From: CAXBOO01 sp963977425
GTDB lineage: Bacteria > Bacteroidota > Bacteroidia > Flavobacteriales_D > Luteibaculaceae
NCBI GenBank assembly: GCA_963977425.1
Contig: CAXBOO010000005.1
Span: 207,527-271,526 of the forward strand
Length of the DNA: 64,000 nt
Reading direction: 5' to 3'
Every line of letters starts with the position of its first letter. The stretch's first letter is position 1. Of the stretch, positions 17,153 through 26,497 are shown piece by piece. The translations under genes and the position numbers were made by a program. The notes under the pieces were generated by a model that made no database searches, was not told where the DNA came from, and was given only the letters and a program-made list of their open reading frames with translations.

Positions 17153-18031
17153 ATGTCTAAATTAAGTTCAGTTAATCAATCTCTTTATCTACTCAAAAAG
17201 ACCCTACTGAGCTTGGTTAGAATTATCGCATTCCGACCTAACATCTTCAAACGTATTCCAAAGTTAAATGATGATTCTGAAGTGTATTTACTTGCTAATG
17301 GACCTTCTTTAAAATCAACTTTAGAAGAATACGGTGACTATTTAAAATCGAAAAAAACAGGAGTCGTCAACTTTTTTGCACTCAGTCCAGAATTCGGAAC
17401 ACTTAAACCGAAGTATTACTTTTTGTTAGATCAAGCTTTTTTCAAAAAAAATCGAGATCAAAAACTCAATGAAAATATTGAACAATTAAAATCCGCACTA
17501 ACCGAGGTAAATTGGCCTTTAGTTTTGATTTTACCAAAGGCATGCAAAGCGCTTTTTTCTATTAAAAATAACAACATCACGTGCCAGTTCATTAACACCA
17601 ATATTTTTCAAAGCTTTTCAACAATTCAGCTAACTGCCTACAAAAGAAATTGGGGTATGCCTCAAGCGCAAAACGTTTTGGTTTTCGCATTGTATGCTTT
17701 GGTGTATTTAAGAGTTCCAAAAATCTATTTGCTGGGAGCAAACCACAATTGGCACGAAGGAATGAGAATTAGTGAAGATAATAAGCTTGTGCTTTTTGAC
17801 CCTCATTTTTACAAGGAAGATAAGTCCGAAACTGAAAAGATTATGGACGTAAGTATTGCGGGCTTTTTTGAATCATTATCTAAAGCATTTAGAGGCTACG
17901 AGGTATTGCGCATATTTGCGAAAAAGCACCACTCAGATATCATCAACTTAGACACAACTTCTTACATTGACTCTTTTCCGAAAGAAACGCTTGTAACAAA
18001 AGAAAATACAGAACATGGAATTAACAGATAG
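17153..18031 (+). CDS. DUF115/Maf-like putative glycosyltransferase
   Basis: The 292-residue protein shows the motif VYLLANGPSLKSTL near residue 44. This resembles the GNGPSL motif of the DUF115 (MptE-like/Maf) family and the nucleotide loop of GT42 sialyltransferases. Further blocks are LKPKYYFLLDQAFF, MPQAQNVLVFALYALVYL, KIYLLGANHNWHEGM and a C-terminal FAKKH-NLDTTSYIDSF segment. In surface-glycan clusters such proteins are often annotated hypothetical. Maf proteins transfer pseudaminic or legionaminic acid to flagellins, so this is a candidate transferase for the CMP-sugar made by the divergent operon. That role is inferred. It overlaps the next gene by 17 nt. Confidence 0.72.
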   Translation: MSKLSSVNQSLYLLKKTLLSLVRIIAFRPNIFKRIPKLNDDSEVYLLANGPSLKSTLEEYGDYLKSKKTGVVNFFALSPEFGTLKPKYYFLLDQAFFKKNRDQKLNENIEQLKSALTEVNWPLVLILPKACKALFSIKNNNITCQFINTNIFQSFSTIQLTAYKRNWGMPQAQNVLVFALYALVYLRVPKIYLLGANHNWHEGMRISEDNKLVLFDPHFYKEDKSETEKIMDVSIAGFFESLSKAFRGYEVLRIFAKKHHSDIINLDTTSYIDSFPKETLVTKENTEHGINR

Positions 18032-18758
18032 AGCCTTTTGGGTAAATTATTGGGAGTCTAAAAAAGAGGTCGTTCAGATTGTCAGTAAAAGAAGTCCGTT
18101 TTCTAAATTGTTCAATGATACATTTCAAAAATCTAAAATCAATTCTGCTCTTGAAATAGGTGGTTTTCCTGGCTATGTTAGTATTGCACTAAACAAGCAT
18201 TATGGAGTTTCTCAAGCTGATTTACTCGACTATTTTATCCATCCTAAAATCATTCAAGATTTATGCGATGCAAATGAAATTAAGGACGGTGCTATTAAGG
18301 CAATAGAAGCCGATTTGTTTCAAGATTACAATGGTTCAAAATACGATTTGGTTCATTCGCATGGACTGATTGAGCATTTTGAAAATAGTGAACATATAAT
18401 TGGACAACACTTAAAGTTTTTAAAGCCAACAGGAGAATTACTCATTACCCTACCAAATTTTAGAGGGGTTAACGGTTGGTTTCAACGTAATTTTGACAAA
18501 GAAAATTACGACAAACATTACATTCCTTGTATGGACGTTGAGCATCTAAAAAAGAGTACTGTTGCTTTGGGTTTAAAAGACGTTGATGTTCAATACTACG
18601 GTGAATTCAGTATGTGGTTAGAAAACATGAATACTAAATCTGCTGTTTTCAAACTTTTTTTCAAATCAACATGGGCTTTTTTTAAGATAGTAAACAAAAT
18701 AATACCTGTTAGGAATAAGACTCTAAGTCCTTACCTAATAATTACAGCAAAACAATAA
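18015..18758 (+). CDS. Class I SAM-dependent methyltransferase
   Basis: The 247-residue protein has SAM-fold motif I as ALEIGGFPGYVSIAL near residue 50. The acidic end of strand 2, motif YDLVHSHGLIEHF and the post-motif LKPTGELLITLPN follow. The C-terminal third has a hydrophobic stretch (VFKLFFKSTWAFFKIVNKII) that could associate with the membrane. It overlaps the Maf-like gene by 17 nt and precedes two glycosyltransferases, so methylation of a glycan or its lipid-linked precursor is likely. The acceptor is unknown. Confidence 0.82.
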   Translation: MELTDRAFWVNYWESKKEVVQIVSKRSPFSKLFNDTFQKSKINSALEIGGFPGYVSIALNKHYGVSQADLLDYFIHPKIIQDLCDANEIKDGAIKAIEADLFQDYNGSKYDLVHSHGLIEHFENSEHIIGQHLKFLKPTGELLITLPNFRGVNGWFQRNFDKENYDKHYIPCMDVEHLKKSTVALGLKDVDVQYYGEFSMWLENMNTKSAVFKLFFKSTWAFFKIVNKIIPVRNKTLSPYLIITAKQ

Positions 18759-18776
18759 TTCATTGCATTAGCTATT

Positions 18777-20063
18777 ATGCCTATATCCGTCGCTTTAATA
18801 AATACATATACCGCTGGTGGCGGAGCCGGTATTGCATGCGCACGGTTATACAAAGCGCTTAATGATGAAGGTTCTATAGAAACTCTTCTTATTAATGATG
18901 GTCAGATTCAATCGAATCCGGATAAAATATTGCCTTTAAAAAAATGGGCGAAATACAGTAATTTATTTCGCTACTTCACTGAGCGATTTTTAGTAAAATC
19001 GGCATTGAAAAAAGACGAGTGGGGCAGTTTATTTTCACCAGCTATTCTTTCGAATCCGAGCAGTATAAACACGATTAAAAACAACCGTTCCAACATTCTC
19101 CATTTACATTGGATAAATCACGGATTTTTAGGGCTTGATAGTCTTCATAAATTAAGGTTCCTTAAACGCCCAATAGTATGGACATTACACGACATGTGGG
19201 CATTTACAGGAGGATGTCATCATAGTATGGACTGCAATGGGTTTCAATCTGAATGCGGCTCTTGTTTGTATTTATCCAAACCTTCTTCGAAAGATTTATC
19301 GCATCAAATTTGGAAGAAAAAAAAGGCGTTTTTCAATTCATTAGACATTACGGTTGTATGTCCTTCGAATTGGTTGGCTAACAAAGCAAGAGAAAGCTCT
19401 TTATTTAAGCATCGTCGTATAGAGGTTATTCCAAATCCGCTAGACTGCAATACATTCAAACCAACAGACAAGAATTTAGCGAAATCTGAACTTAAATTAC
19501 CTGCCGATAAAAAACACATTTGCTTTGTTTCTGCTAACATCAACAGTCCTTTTAAAGGAATAAATAAGTTAATCGATGCCTTAAAAACATTAGAAACTTT
19601 ATATGTTGATGCATCAGAAATTGAGATTATAGTTTTAGGCAAAATTGACTCCGAAGATTTGTTCGCAGATCTTACTTTCAAAGCTCATTTTGGCGGTTAC
19701 ATTACATCTGAAGCTGAGATGGTATCGTACTACAATGCTGCTGATGTGTTTGTACTTCCATCGTTACAAGACAATTTACCCAACACAGTAATGGAGGCCC
19801 TTGCTTGTGGCACTCCGGTCGCTGCATTTGATACAGGAGGTGTTTCTGATATGGTAGATGAAAATGTTGGTTATTTGGCAAAATACAATGACTCTGATGA
19901 CTTAGCTCAAGGGCTTTTTGAATTACTGTCTAACGATAATGATCGCTTAAGAAAAGGTATTAATGCGGTTGAAAAAGTCAAAACTAAATTCTCATACCCT
20001 GTAGTAGCCAAAAAATACAGCGAATTATACCATCAGGTAGTCAAACAATATCAATCTGCATGA
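18777..20063 (+). CDS. GT4-family glycosyltransferase
   Basis: The 428-residue GT-B enzyme begins with a glycine-rich N-terminal loop (TYTAGGGAGIACARLYKAL, residues 10-28). It has the acceptor-domain segment WTLHDMWAFTGGCHH and the C-terminal donor-binding signature of GT4 enzymes, PSLQDNLPNTVMEALACGTPVAAFDTGG in two pieces. Cysteines in the CHHSMDC...CGSC segment are typical of a WcaC/Bme6-like branch whose members act in exopolysaccharide synthesis. It overlaps the GT2 gene by 4 nt. Donor and acceptor sugars cannot be deduced. Confidence 0.88.
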   Translation: MPISVALINTYTAGGGAGIACARLYKALNDEGSIETLLINDGQIQSNPDKILPLKKWAKYSNLFRYFTERFLVKSALKKDEWGSLFSPAILSNPSSINTIKNNRSNILHLHWINHGFLGLDSLHKLRFLKRPIVWTLHDMWAFTGGCHHSMDCNGFQSECGSCLYLSKPSSKDLSHQIWKKKKAFFNSLDITVVCPSNWLANKARESSLFKHRRIEVIPNPLDCNTFKPTDKNLAKSELKLPADKKHICFVSANINSPFKGINKLIDALKTLETLYVDASEIEIIVLGKIDSEDLFADLTFKAHFGGYITSEAEMVSYYNAADVFVLPSLQDNLPNTVMEALACGTPVAAFDTGGVSDMVDENVGYLAKYNDSDDLAQGLFELLSNDNDRLRKGINAVEKVKTKFSYPVVAKKYSELYHQVVKQYQSA

Positions 20064-20818
20064 GCAACAAACGATTTTCTATCATAACCGTTACCTATAA
20101 TGTTGATCAGGTTTTAGAACGAACGCTGAAAAGCATACAATCGCAAACAGCTTTTGATTCTATAGAACATATTATTGTTGACGGAAATTCTTCTGACAAT
20201 ACAGTTTCTCTCATCAAACAACATGAGTCTAAAATAAACCAATGGATTAGCGAACCAGACAAAGGTTTGTACGACGCTATGAACAAAGGCATAGCTATGG
20301 CAACCGGTGACTATGTTTGGTTTATCAATGCGGGAGATGAAATTTACGATAAAAACACTGTTGAAAATCTATTGCAATTCTACGATGCCAACACAACTCC
20401 TGACGTATTGTATGGCGATACAAAAGAATATACAGCTGATGGTGAAGAACTCGGAATGCGCCGTTTAAAAGTGCCCAAAAACCTTACTTGGAAATCTTTC
20501 AAACAAGGCATGTTGGTTTGTCACCAATCGATTATCATAAAACGAGATATTGCACCTAAATACAATTTGGATTACGCAATTTCAGCCGATGTAGATTGGG
20601 TTATTAGCGCTTTGAAACAAGCCAAAACGATTGTAAATACCCATGCGATATTATCTAAATTTGAAAAAGGCGGGTTATCAGGTAAGCATATTAAAAGAGC
20701 TCTTAAGGAACGATTTGCCATAATGAAAAAACACTATGGCTTAATCAATACAACCCTTCACCATTTCTATTTCCCATTGCGTTTAGCGACTTTTTATATT
20801 CGCAACAAACGCATCTAA
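20060..20818 (+). CDS. GT2-family glycosyltransferase
   Basis: The 252-residue GT-A enzyme has the N-terminal donor-binding segment ITVTYNVDQVLERTLKSI, then HIIVDGNSSDNTV and SEPDKGLYDAMNKGIAMATG. The DXD-like AGDEIY follows near residue 93. It resembles WcaA/PssA-type glycosyltransferases of colanic acid and O-antigen clusters. It ends the four-gene plus-strand block, and its stop is 2 nt from the convergent YfhO-like gene, leaving no room for a separate terminator. Confidence 0.9.
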   Translation: MSNKRFSIITVTYNVDQVLERTLKSIQSQTAFDSIEHIIVDGNSSDNTVSLIKQHESKINQWISEPDKGLYDAMNKGIAMATGDYVWFINAGDEIYDKNTVENLLQFYDANTTPDVLYGDTKEYTADGEELGMRRLKVPKNLTWKSFKQGMLVCHQSIIIKRDIAPKYNLDYAISADVDWVISALKQAKTIVNTHAILSKFEKGGLSGKHIKRALKERFAIMKKHYGLINTTLHHFYFPLRLATFYIRNKRI

Positions 20819-20820
20819 AA

Positions 20821-23424
20821 TTAGACCGTCTCTTCTTCCTTGCTTTTTACTGCTTTAAAGCCACTAACTGCAAGTAAGATTATCAATAGCAATGACCCTG
20901 CATAAGCTACGTACTCGGTATTATGAATACGTGAGTCATCGTAAACAAACTCTATGCTATGCTGTCCTTTTGGAATTTCCAATGCTCTCAACAAAAAGTT
21001 AGCTCTTAGAATTGGCACTTCGTTTCCATCGATGTATGCTTTCCAAAACATTGGATAATGAATTTCTGAGAAAACTGCCAATCCGTCAACTGCATTTGAG
21101 CTACTGTATACTATTTTGTTAGGAGCGAAAGACGTCATCGTTACAGTTCCAGAATTTGGTACTACATCAACATTTACGTTTTGAGAAGCAGAAACAACTG
21201 CCATTGAAGCAGCATTGAATTTCGCCGGATTCAAAGCTTGAATTTCTTCATTATCATCAGCTACTTTTACCAAAGTATCTACAAACCAAGCAGGGCCACA
21301 AGCCTTATCGTTTACTTGCAATCCATTTTGAGTAATGATGTATTTGGTATTCAACATATTCAATACTTCTGGATTGATGTTGCCGCCAATATGGAATTCA
21401 ATAAGTTCTTGGTATCGTTTCAATTTCGCACCATGGTAACCACCAATAGATTTGTGGTAATACGATGTACTAGCATCATTAAAAGGACTAACTGCTAAAT
21501 TGAATACTCGGTAATTCGTTTTTAGGTTCAGTTCACCAAATCGAACATTCCAAGCGAATAATTCTTTAGTTCTAGCCGTCTGTTTACCTGATAATTCAGC
21601 GAGCTTGGCTTTAACTTCAGTTTCAATTTCTTGTTGGAAACTTGGGTTTTGCGCCATTTCATTTTGGAAAATCTGAACATCATCGTTGCTTGGTGCAAAT
21701 TGATATTTATTCGATTCGGACTGTTCGTAATACAAGTATTTTCCGTTTTGCTTATCGTTATTTAAGTATCTCCGGTTTACACTCCATAAATCGCCAAGAA
21801 CAACTACGCCCAGAATCAATAAGAAATACGCTTCTTTAATTTTCTTAATAAGGAAGATATATACGGCTCCAAAAACCACCAACATAATCATCAACGAACG
21901 CAAAACATCTGCCTTAAAAATAGATACACGAACTGCCTTCAAACTATCAACAAACTGTTGTACGGTAGTCCCCATTTCTGGGCTCGAAGCAGATTGAGCT
22001 GAAAATCTTTGTTTTTCACCATCGCTAATAAAATCCAAAAACGATTCGGGCATAATCCAAAGCCCTAACATTACCAATGCCATAACCCCAGAAGTAATCA
22101 ATAACTTCTTTTTTTCCTTAAGTATTTCGGATCCGTTTTCTATTACTTTTTTCAAGAATAAAATGGCTAAAATCGGAACACATAGTTCTAATAAAATAAG
22201 AATCATGGTTACTGTTCTGAACTTATTGTACCCAGGTAAAAAATCTAAAAACAAGTCGGTAAACCACATCATGTTTTTACCCATACCTAAGAACATAGAA
22301 AGCAAACTTCCTATTAATAATACCCACTTGAAGTATCCGTTAACAAACACCAAAGCCAATATTGCAAGTAAGAAAATACCAGCCCCAACATAAACTGGTC
22401 CGCTTGTAAAACTTTGATTACCCCAATAATGATTCGATTGAGCTACATTTTGTTTGAACCTTGGATCGGCAGCTTCAATGTGTTTGCTATCGCCAATTTG
22501 GCCAGAAGCTCCACCTACTGCATTGGGAATAAAAAAAGTTAGGTTTTCTTGACGACCATAACTCCAATTTGTGATATAACTACGATCCAAGCCACTAGTT
22601 TGATCTGCTTCCTTTGAAGAACCATCAACATTAATCGTAACATTTGAAGGTCCACGGGTAGTTATTTTACCATATTCATAGGTATTGAATAAGGTAGGGA
22701 AATTACACATCAAAGCAATGAAAATTGAGCCTATAGCCAACAATGTTGGTTTAACTACCGAGGCTAGATCTTTGTTCTTAAAAGCTTCTATAACTTTAGC
22801 AATACCAAAGATAAGAAGGAACATTAGGAGGTAATACGTAATCTGAACATGGTTGCTATTCAACTCCAAAGCAAAGGCTACTGATGTAATAGCGGTACCT
22901 AACCAATAACGCTTCTGAAAAAGCAAAAACACACCTGCCAATACAAGCGGAACAAATGAAATAGCTATGGCTTTGGTTACGTGACCAGCCTCTATAATAA
23001 TAATGAAATAAGAACTGTAAGCAAAAGCTATAGCACCTATTAAACTCAACCATTTACGCACTCCCAACACCAACAACATGATGTAAAAGGATAGTCCGTA
23101 GAGAAACAAAGTTCCTATAGGCACACTTCCCATGTTAACTAATGCTGTACGCAAGTGGTTTATCCAAATACCGCTATACTTACCATAAATTTGGGTATTC
23201 GGCATTCCTGAAAACATGGCCGTATTCCACCAACTTATTTCACCAGTTTTTTCGTGGAAATATTGACTTTCTTGCGACATACCAGCAAAACTGCGCATAT
23301 CGCCTTGTCGCAAATCATAGCCTTTAAGTGTTGGGTAAAAAAATGCACAGCTTAGTACAAAAAGAATAAGTACTGGTAATAGTTGTGCGCCTACTTGCTT
23401 AAAATTGATTTGCTTCAAGTTCAT
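20821..23424 (-). CDS. YfhO-family multispanning membrane protein
   Basis: The 867-residue protein has about 12 hydrophobic helices, a GT-C-like layout with a first periplasmic loop (GYDLRQGDMRSFAGMSQESQ), and a C-terminal periplasmic beta domain of some 200 residues ahead of a last helix. This matches the YfhO family, which in Firmicutes helps glycosylate lipoteichoic acid; its Bacteroidota function is not established. Proximity to a glycan locus fits a lipid-linked sugar transferase role but does not prove it. It overlaps the DUF4834 gene start by 4 nt, so the two are cotranscribed with carB upstream. Confidence 0.87.
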   Translation of the reverse strand: MNLKQINFKQVGAQLLPVLILFVLSCAFFYPTLKGYDLRQGDMRSFAGMSQESQYFHEKTGEISWWNTAMFSGMPNTQIYGKYSGIWINHLRTALVNMGSVPIGTLFLYGLSFYIMLLVLGVRKWLSLIGAIAFAYSSYFIIIIEAGHVTKAIAISFVPLVLAGVFLLFQKRYWLGTAITSVAFALELNSNHVQITYYLLMFLLIFGIAKVIEAFKNKDLASVVKPTLLAIGSIFIALMCNFPTLFNTYEYGKITTRGPSNVTINVDGSSKEADQTSGLDRSYITNWSYGRQENLTFFIPNAVGGASGQIGDSKHIEAADPRFKQNVAQSNHYWGNQSFTSGPVYVGAGIFLLAILALVFVNGYFKWVLLIGSLLSMFLGMGKNMMWFTDLFLDFLPGYNKFRTVTMILILLELCVPILAILFLKKVIENGSEILKEKKKLLITSGVMALVMLGLWIMPESFLDFISDGEKQRFSAQSASSPEMGTTVQQFVDSLKAVRVSIFKADVLRSLMIMLVVFGAVYIFLIKKIKEAYFLLILGVVVLGDLWSVNRRYLNNDKQNGKYLYYEQSESNKYQFAPSNDDVQIFQNEMAQNPSFQQEIETEVKAKLAELSGKQTARTKELFAWNVRFGELNLKTNYRVFNLAVSPFNDASTSYYHKSIGGYHGAKLKRYQELIEFHIGGNINPEVLNMLNTKYIITQNGLQVNDKACGPAWFVDTLVKVADDNEEIQALNPAKFNAASMAVVSASQNVNVDVVPNSGTVTMTSFAPNKIVYSSSNAVDGLAVFSEIHYPMFWKAYIDGNEVPILRANFLLRALEIPKGQHSIEFVYDDSRIHNTEYVAYAGSLLLIILLAVSGFKAVKSKEEETV

Positions 23425-23621
23425 TCGTCTTTTTTTAATTCTTCAAAATCGGCATCTTCTACATCCTTTATCTCGTAAACAACTTTACGTTTTGGCTTTC
23501 GATACTCCGCTTTATCAGAAGAGGATTTTTTCTTGGCCGCCATAAATCGACGCACCTTTTTTGAGACATAATAAATGCCCAGAATAACTAATATGGTTCT
23601 TAACAGACCTACTATATCCAT
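23421..23621 (-). CDS. DUF4834 family small membrane protein
   Basis: The 66-residue protein has an N-terminal hydrophobic helix (IVGLLRTILVILGIYYVSKKV). A basic linker rich in Lys and Arg and a short acidic tail follow. This matches Bacteroidota DUF4834 proteins, which are of unknown function and often lie beside YfhO-like genes. It begins 1 nt after the carB stop and overlaps the YfhO-like gene by 4 nt, so it looks translationally coupled on both sides. Confidence 0.8.
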   Translation of the reverse strand: MDIVGLLRTILVILGIYYVSKKVRRFMAAKKKSSSDKAEYRKPKRKVVYEIKDVEDADFEELKKDE

Positions 23622-23622
23622 C

Positions 23623-26439
23623 TTATCGGCTTAGATAAAGATTTCTTTCAGAATATATTTTTCTAAAGAATGGATCTTTTAAATCGTCGATAAAGCGAAT
23701 GGCTTCACCCGTAGATTTCATCTCAGGGCCCAATTCCTTATTTACATTCGGAAATTTATCGAATGAGAATACTGGAATCTTAATAGCATATCCTTTTTTG
23801 TGAGGCTTAAAATCAAAGTCAGTAACTCTTTTCTCGCCTAGCATCACCTTTGTTGCATAGTTGATATATGGTTCTCTATAAGCTTTTGCTATAAATGGAA
23901 CCGTACGAGATGCTCTAGGGTTGGCTTCAATGATGTATACCTTTTCGTCTTTTACAGCAAACTGAATATTGATTAGGCCGACTGTGTTAAGTGCTAACGC
24001 AATCTTTTTAGTATGTTCTTCAATTTGTTGAATGATTAAATCGCCTAAAGTAAATGGAGGCAGCAAGGCATACGAATCACCTGAGTGAATTCCAGCAGGT
24101 TCAACATGCTCCATTATTCCAATGATATACACGTTTTCACCGTCACAAATTGCATCTGCCTCAGCTTCAATAGCTCCTTGTAAGAAGTGATCTAATAGAA
24201 TCTTGTTATCAGGCATCGATTGATGAATGTCTATAACATGCGTTTCCAATTCTTGCTCATTGATAACAATTTTCATCTTTTGTCCACCAAGAACATACGA
24301 TGGTCGTACCAATAGCGGGAACCCTAATTCTTTTGATAGCTCCAATGCTTCGTCAGCATTTTCTACAACGCCAAACTTAGGGTATGGAATATCATTTTCT
24401 TTCAACAATTTAGAGAAACTACCTCTATCTTCAGCCAAGTCAAGTGCTTCGTATGTTGTACCTAAAATCTTGATTCCGTAACGGCTCAACTTTTCAGCTA
24501 ACTTCAATGCAGTTTGCCCACCTAATTGAACGATAACACCTTCTGGTTTCTCATGAAGAATGATGTCGTATATGTGCTCCCAAAACACAGGTTCGAAATA
24601 CAATTTATCAGCTGTATCAAAGTCGGTTGATACCGTCTCGGGGTTACAGTTAATCATAATGGTTTCGTAACCACACTCTTTGGCTGCCAAAACTCCGTGT
24701 ACACAACTGTAATCAAATTCTATACCTTGCCCTATTCGGTTTGGTCCAGATCCTAGTACTACAATCTTTTTCTTTTCTGTTCTTACGCTTTCGTTTTCGT
24801 ACTCAAACGTAGAATAGTAATATGGTGTTTGAGCTTCAAATTCAGCAGCGCAAGTATCTACTAATTTGTAAACACGCTTTATGCTTTGATCGTTTCGGCT
24901 AGAATAAACTTCGCTCTCTAAACAATTTACCAAATGGGCAATTTGTCTATCAGCGTAACCTTTTTGTTTTGCTTCCAAAAGCAAATCTCTTGGCAAAGTA
25001 TCAACGGTAAAGGCCGAAATTCTCTTTTCTAATTTTAATAAGTCTTCTATCTGACGAAGGAACCACATATCAATCTTGGTTCTCTCGTAAATGGTTTTCA
25101 AAGGAATACCCATTTTGATTCCATCGTAAACATGGAACAGACGGTCGCCACTAGCGTTTGATAAACTGTGTAAAATTTCTTCTTGGTTGGTCAACTCACG
25201 ACCATCGGCACCTAAACCATTACGCCCAATCTCTAACGATTGACACGCTTTTTGTAACGCTTCTTGAAAAGAACGACCAATAGCCATTACCTCTCCTACC
25301 GATTTCATTTGCAGCCCCAAGGTTCTATCTGCTCCTTGGAATTTATCGAAATTCCAACGTGGTATTTTCACAATAACATAATCCAACGTAGGTTCAAAAA
25401 GAGCCGATGTTGTTTTTGTTATTTGATTGCTTAATTCATCCAGGTTATACCCTATAGCCAACTTAGCTGCAATTTTTGCAATCGGATAACCCGTTGCTTT
25501 AGATGCCAATGCTGATGATCTTGAAACACGTGGATTGATTTCTATTGCAATGATATCTTCTTTAGCATCATTACTTACAGCAAACTGAACGTTACACCCA
25601 CCAGCAAAATTACCAATAGAACGCATCATCTTGATGGCCATATCACGCAAACGTTGGTAAGTAGTGTCAGATAATGTCATGGCTGGAGCCACGGTTATAC
25701 TATCTCCAGTATGTATTCCCATTGGGTCTACATTTTCTATTGAACAGATGATAACAACATTGTCGTTATTGTCTCTTAACAACTCTAGCTCATACTCTTT
25801 CCATCCAAGTACAGCTTTATCAATCATTACTTCATGAATAGGCGATTTGTGCAAACCTCTATCCAATAGTTTATCGTACTCTTTTTCGTCGTAAACGATG
25901 GCTGCACCAGAACCTCCCAAGGTATAAGATGGTCGGATACACAATGGAAACCCAAACTCTTGTGCAATTTCTTTTCCTTCTAAAAACGATTTTGCTGTTT
26001 TTTGAGGAGCCATTCCTACATCGATGCGTCCCATTAATTCGCGGAACGCTTCACGATTTTCTGTAATTTCAATCGCAGCAAGATCAACACCAATAATTCT
26101 TACATTATTGTCTTTCCAGATATTGAGTTCGTCGCACTCAATACACAAATTCAAGGCAGTTTGCCCTCCCATTGTAGGAAGAACAGCGTCTATCTTGTGA
26201 TTTTGTAATATCTTTTCAATGCTCGCTGGTTCTAGAGGTTCTAAATAAACATTGTCTGCCACAACCGGATCGGTCATGATAGTCGCTGGATTAGAGTTTA
26301 TAAGAGTTACTTCAATTCCCTCCTCTCTTAATGAACGCGAAGCTTGTGACCCTGAATAGTCGAATTCGCACGCCTGACCTATTACAATAGGACCAGAGCC
26401 AATGATTAATACTGATTTTATAGAACTATCCTTGGGCAT
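23623..26439 (-). CDS. carB: Carbamoyl-phosphate synthase large subunit
   Basis: The 938-residue enzyme makes carbamoyl phosphate from bicarbonate, ammonia and ATP for arginine and pyrimidine synthesis. Two ATP-grasp halves are plain: one begins LIIGSGPIVIGQACEFDYSG, the second near residue 555 with VLGSGPNRIGQGIEFDYSC. Each carries its own RPSY(T/V)LGG loop. The E. coli enzyme has 1073 residues; this one stops after the second synthetase half, so the C-terminal MGS-like allosteric domain is absent, as I recall for other Bacteroidota CarB. carA is not in the window. The start is 59 nt from the likely start of the divergent hydrolase gene. Confidence 0.96.
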   Translation of the reverse strand: MPKDSSIKSVLIIGSGPIVIGQACEFDYSGSQASRSLREEGIEVTLINSNPATIMTDPVVADNVYLEPLEPASIEKILQNHKIDAVLPTMGGQTALNLCIECDELNIWKDNNVRIIGVDLAAIEITENREAFRELMGRIDVGMAPQKTAKSFLEGKEIAQEFGFPLCIRPSYTLGGSGAAIVYDEKEYDKLLDRGLHKSPIHEVMIDKAVLGWKEYELELLRDNNDNVVIICSIENVDPMGIHTGDSITVAPAMTLSDTTYQRLRDMAIKMMRSIGNFAGGCNVQFAVSNDAKEDIIAIEINPRVSRSSALASKATGYPIAKIAAKLAIGYNLDELSNQITKTTSALFEPTLDYVIVKIPRWNFDKFQGADRTLGLQMKSVGEVMAIGRSFQEALQKACQSLEIGRNGLGADGRELTNQEEILHSLSNASGDRLFHVYDGIKMGIPLKTIYERTKIDMWFLRQIEDLLKLEKRISAFTVDTLPRDLLLEAKQKGYADRQIAHLVNCLESEVYSSRNDQSIKRVYKLVDTCAAEFEAQTPYYYSTFEYENESVRTEKKKIVVLGSGPNRIGQGIEFDYSCVHGVLAAKECGYETIMINCNPETVSTDFDTADKLYFEPVFWEHIYDIILHEKPEGVIVQLGGQTALKLAEKLSRYGIKILGTTYEALDLAEDRGSFSKLLKENDIPYPKFGVVENADEALELSKELGFPLLVRPSYVLGGQKMKIVINEQELETHVIDIHQSMPDNKILLDHFLQGAIEAEADAICDGENVYIIGIMEHVEPAGIHSGDSYALLPPFTLGDLIIQQIEEHTKKIALALNTVGLINIQFAVKDEKVYIIEANPRASRTVPFIAKAYREPYINYATKVMLGEKRVTDFDFKPHKKGYAIKIPVFSFDKFPNVNKELGPEMKSTGEAIRFIDDLKDPFFRKIYSERNLYLSR

Positions 26440-26497
26440 AATTTATATTTTTCGGCACTATATTGGTGGGCGAATTTACAGGAATTTAGGAGATATT

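Noticed and set aside
26402..26497. N-terminal extension of the alpha/beta hydrolase
   Set aside because: It overlaps the start of carB and its residues do not look like the hydrolase fold; the TTG at 26498 behind an AGGAGA stretch is preferred.
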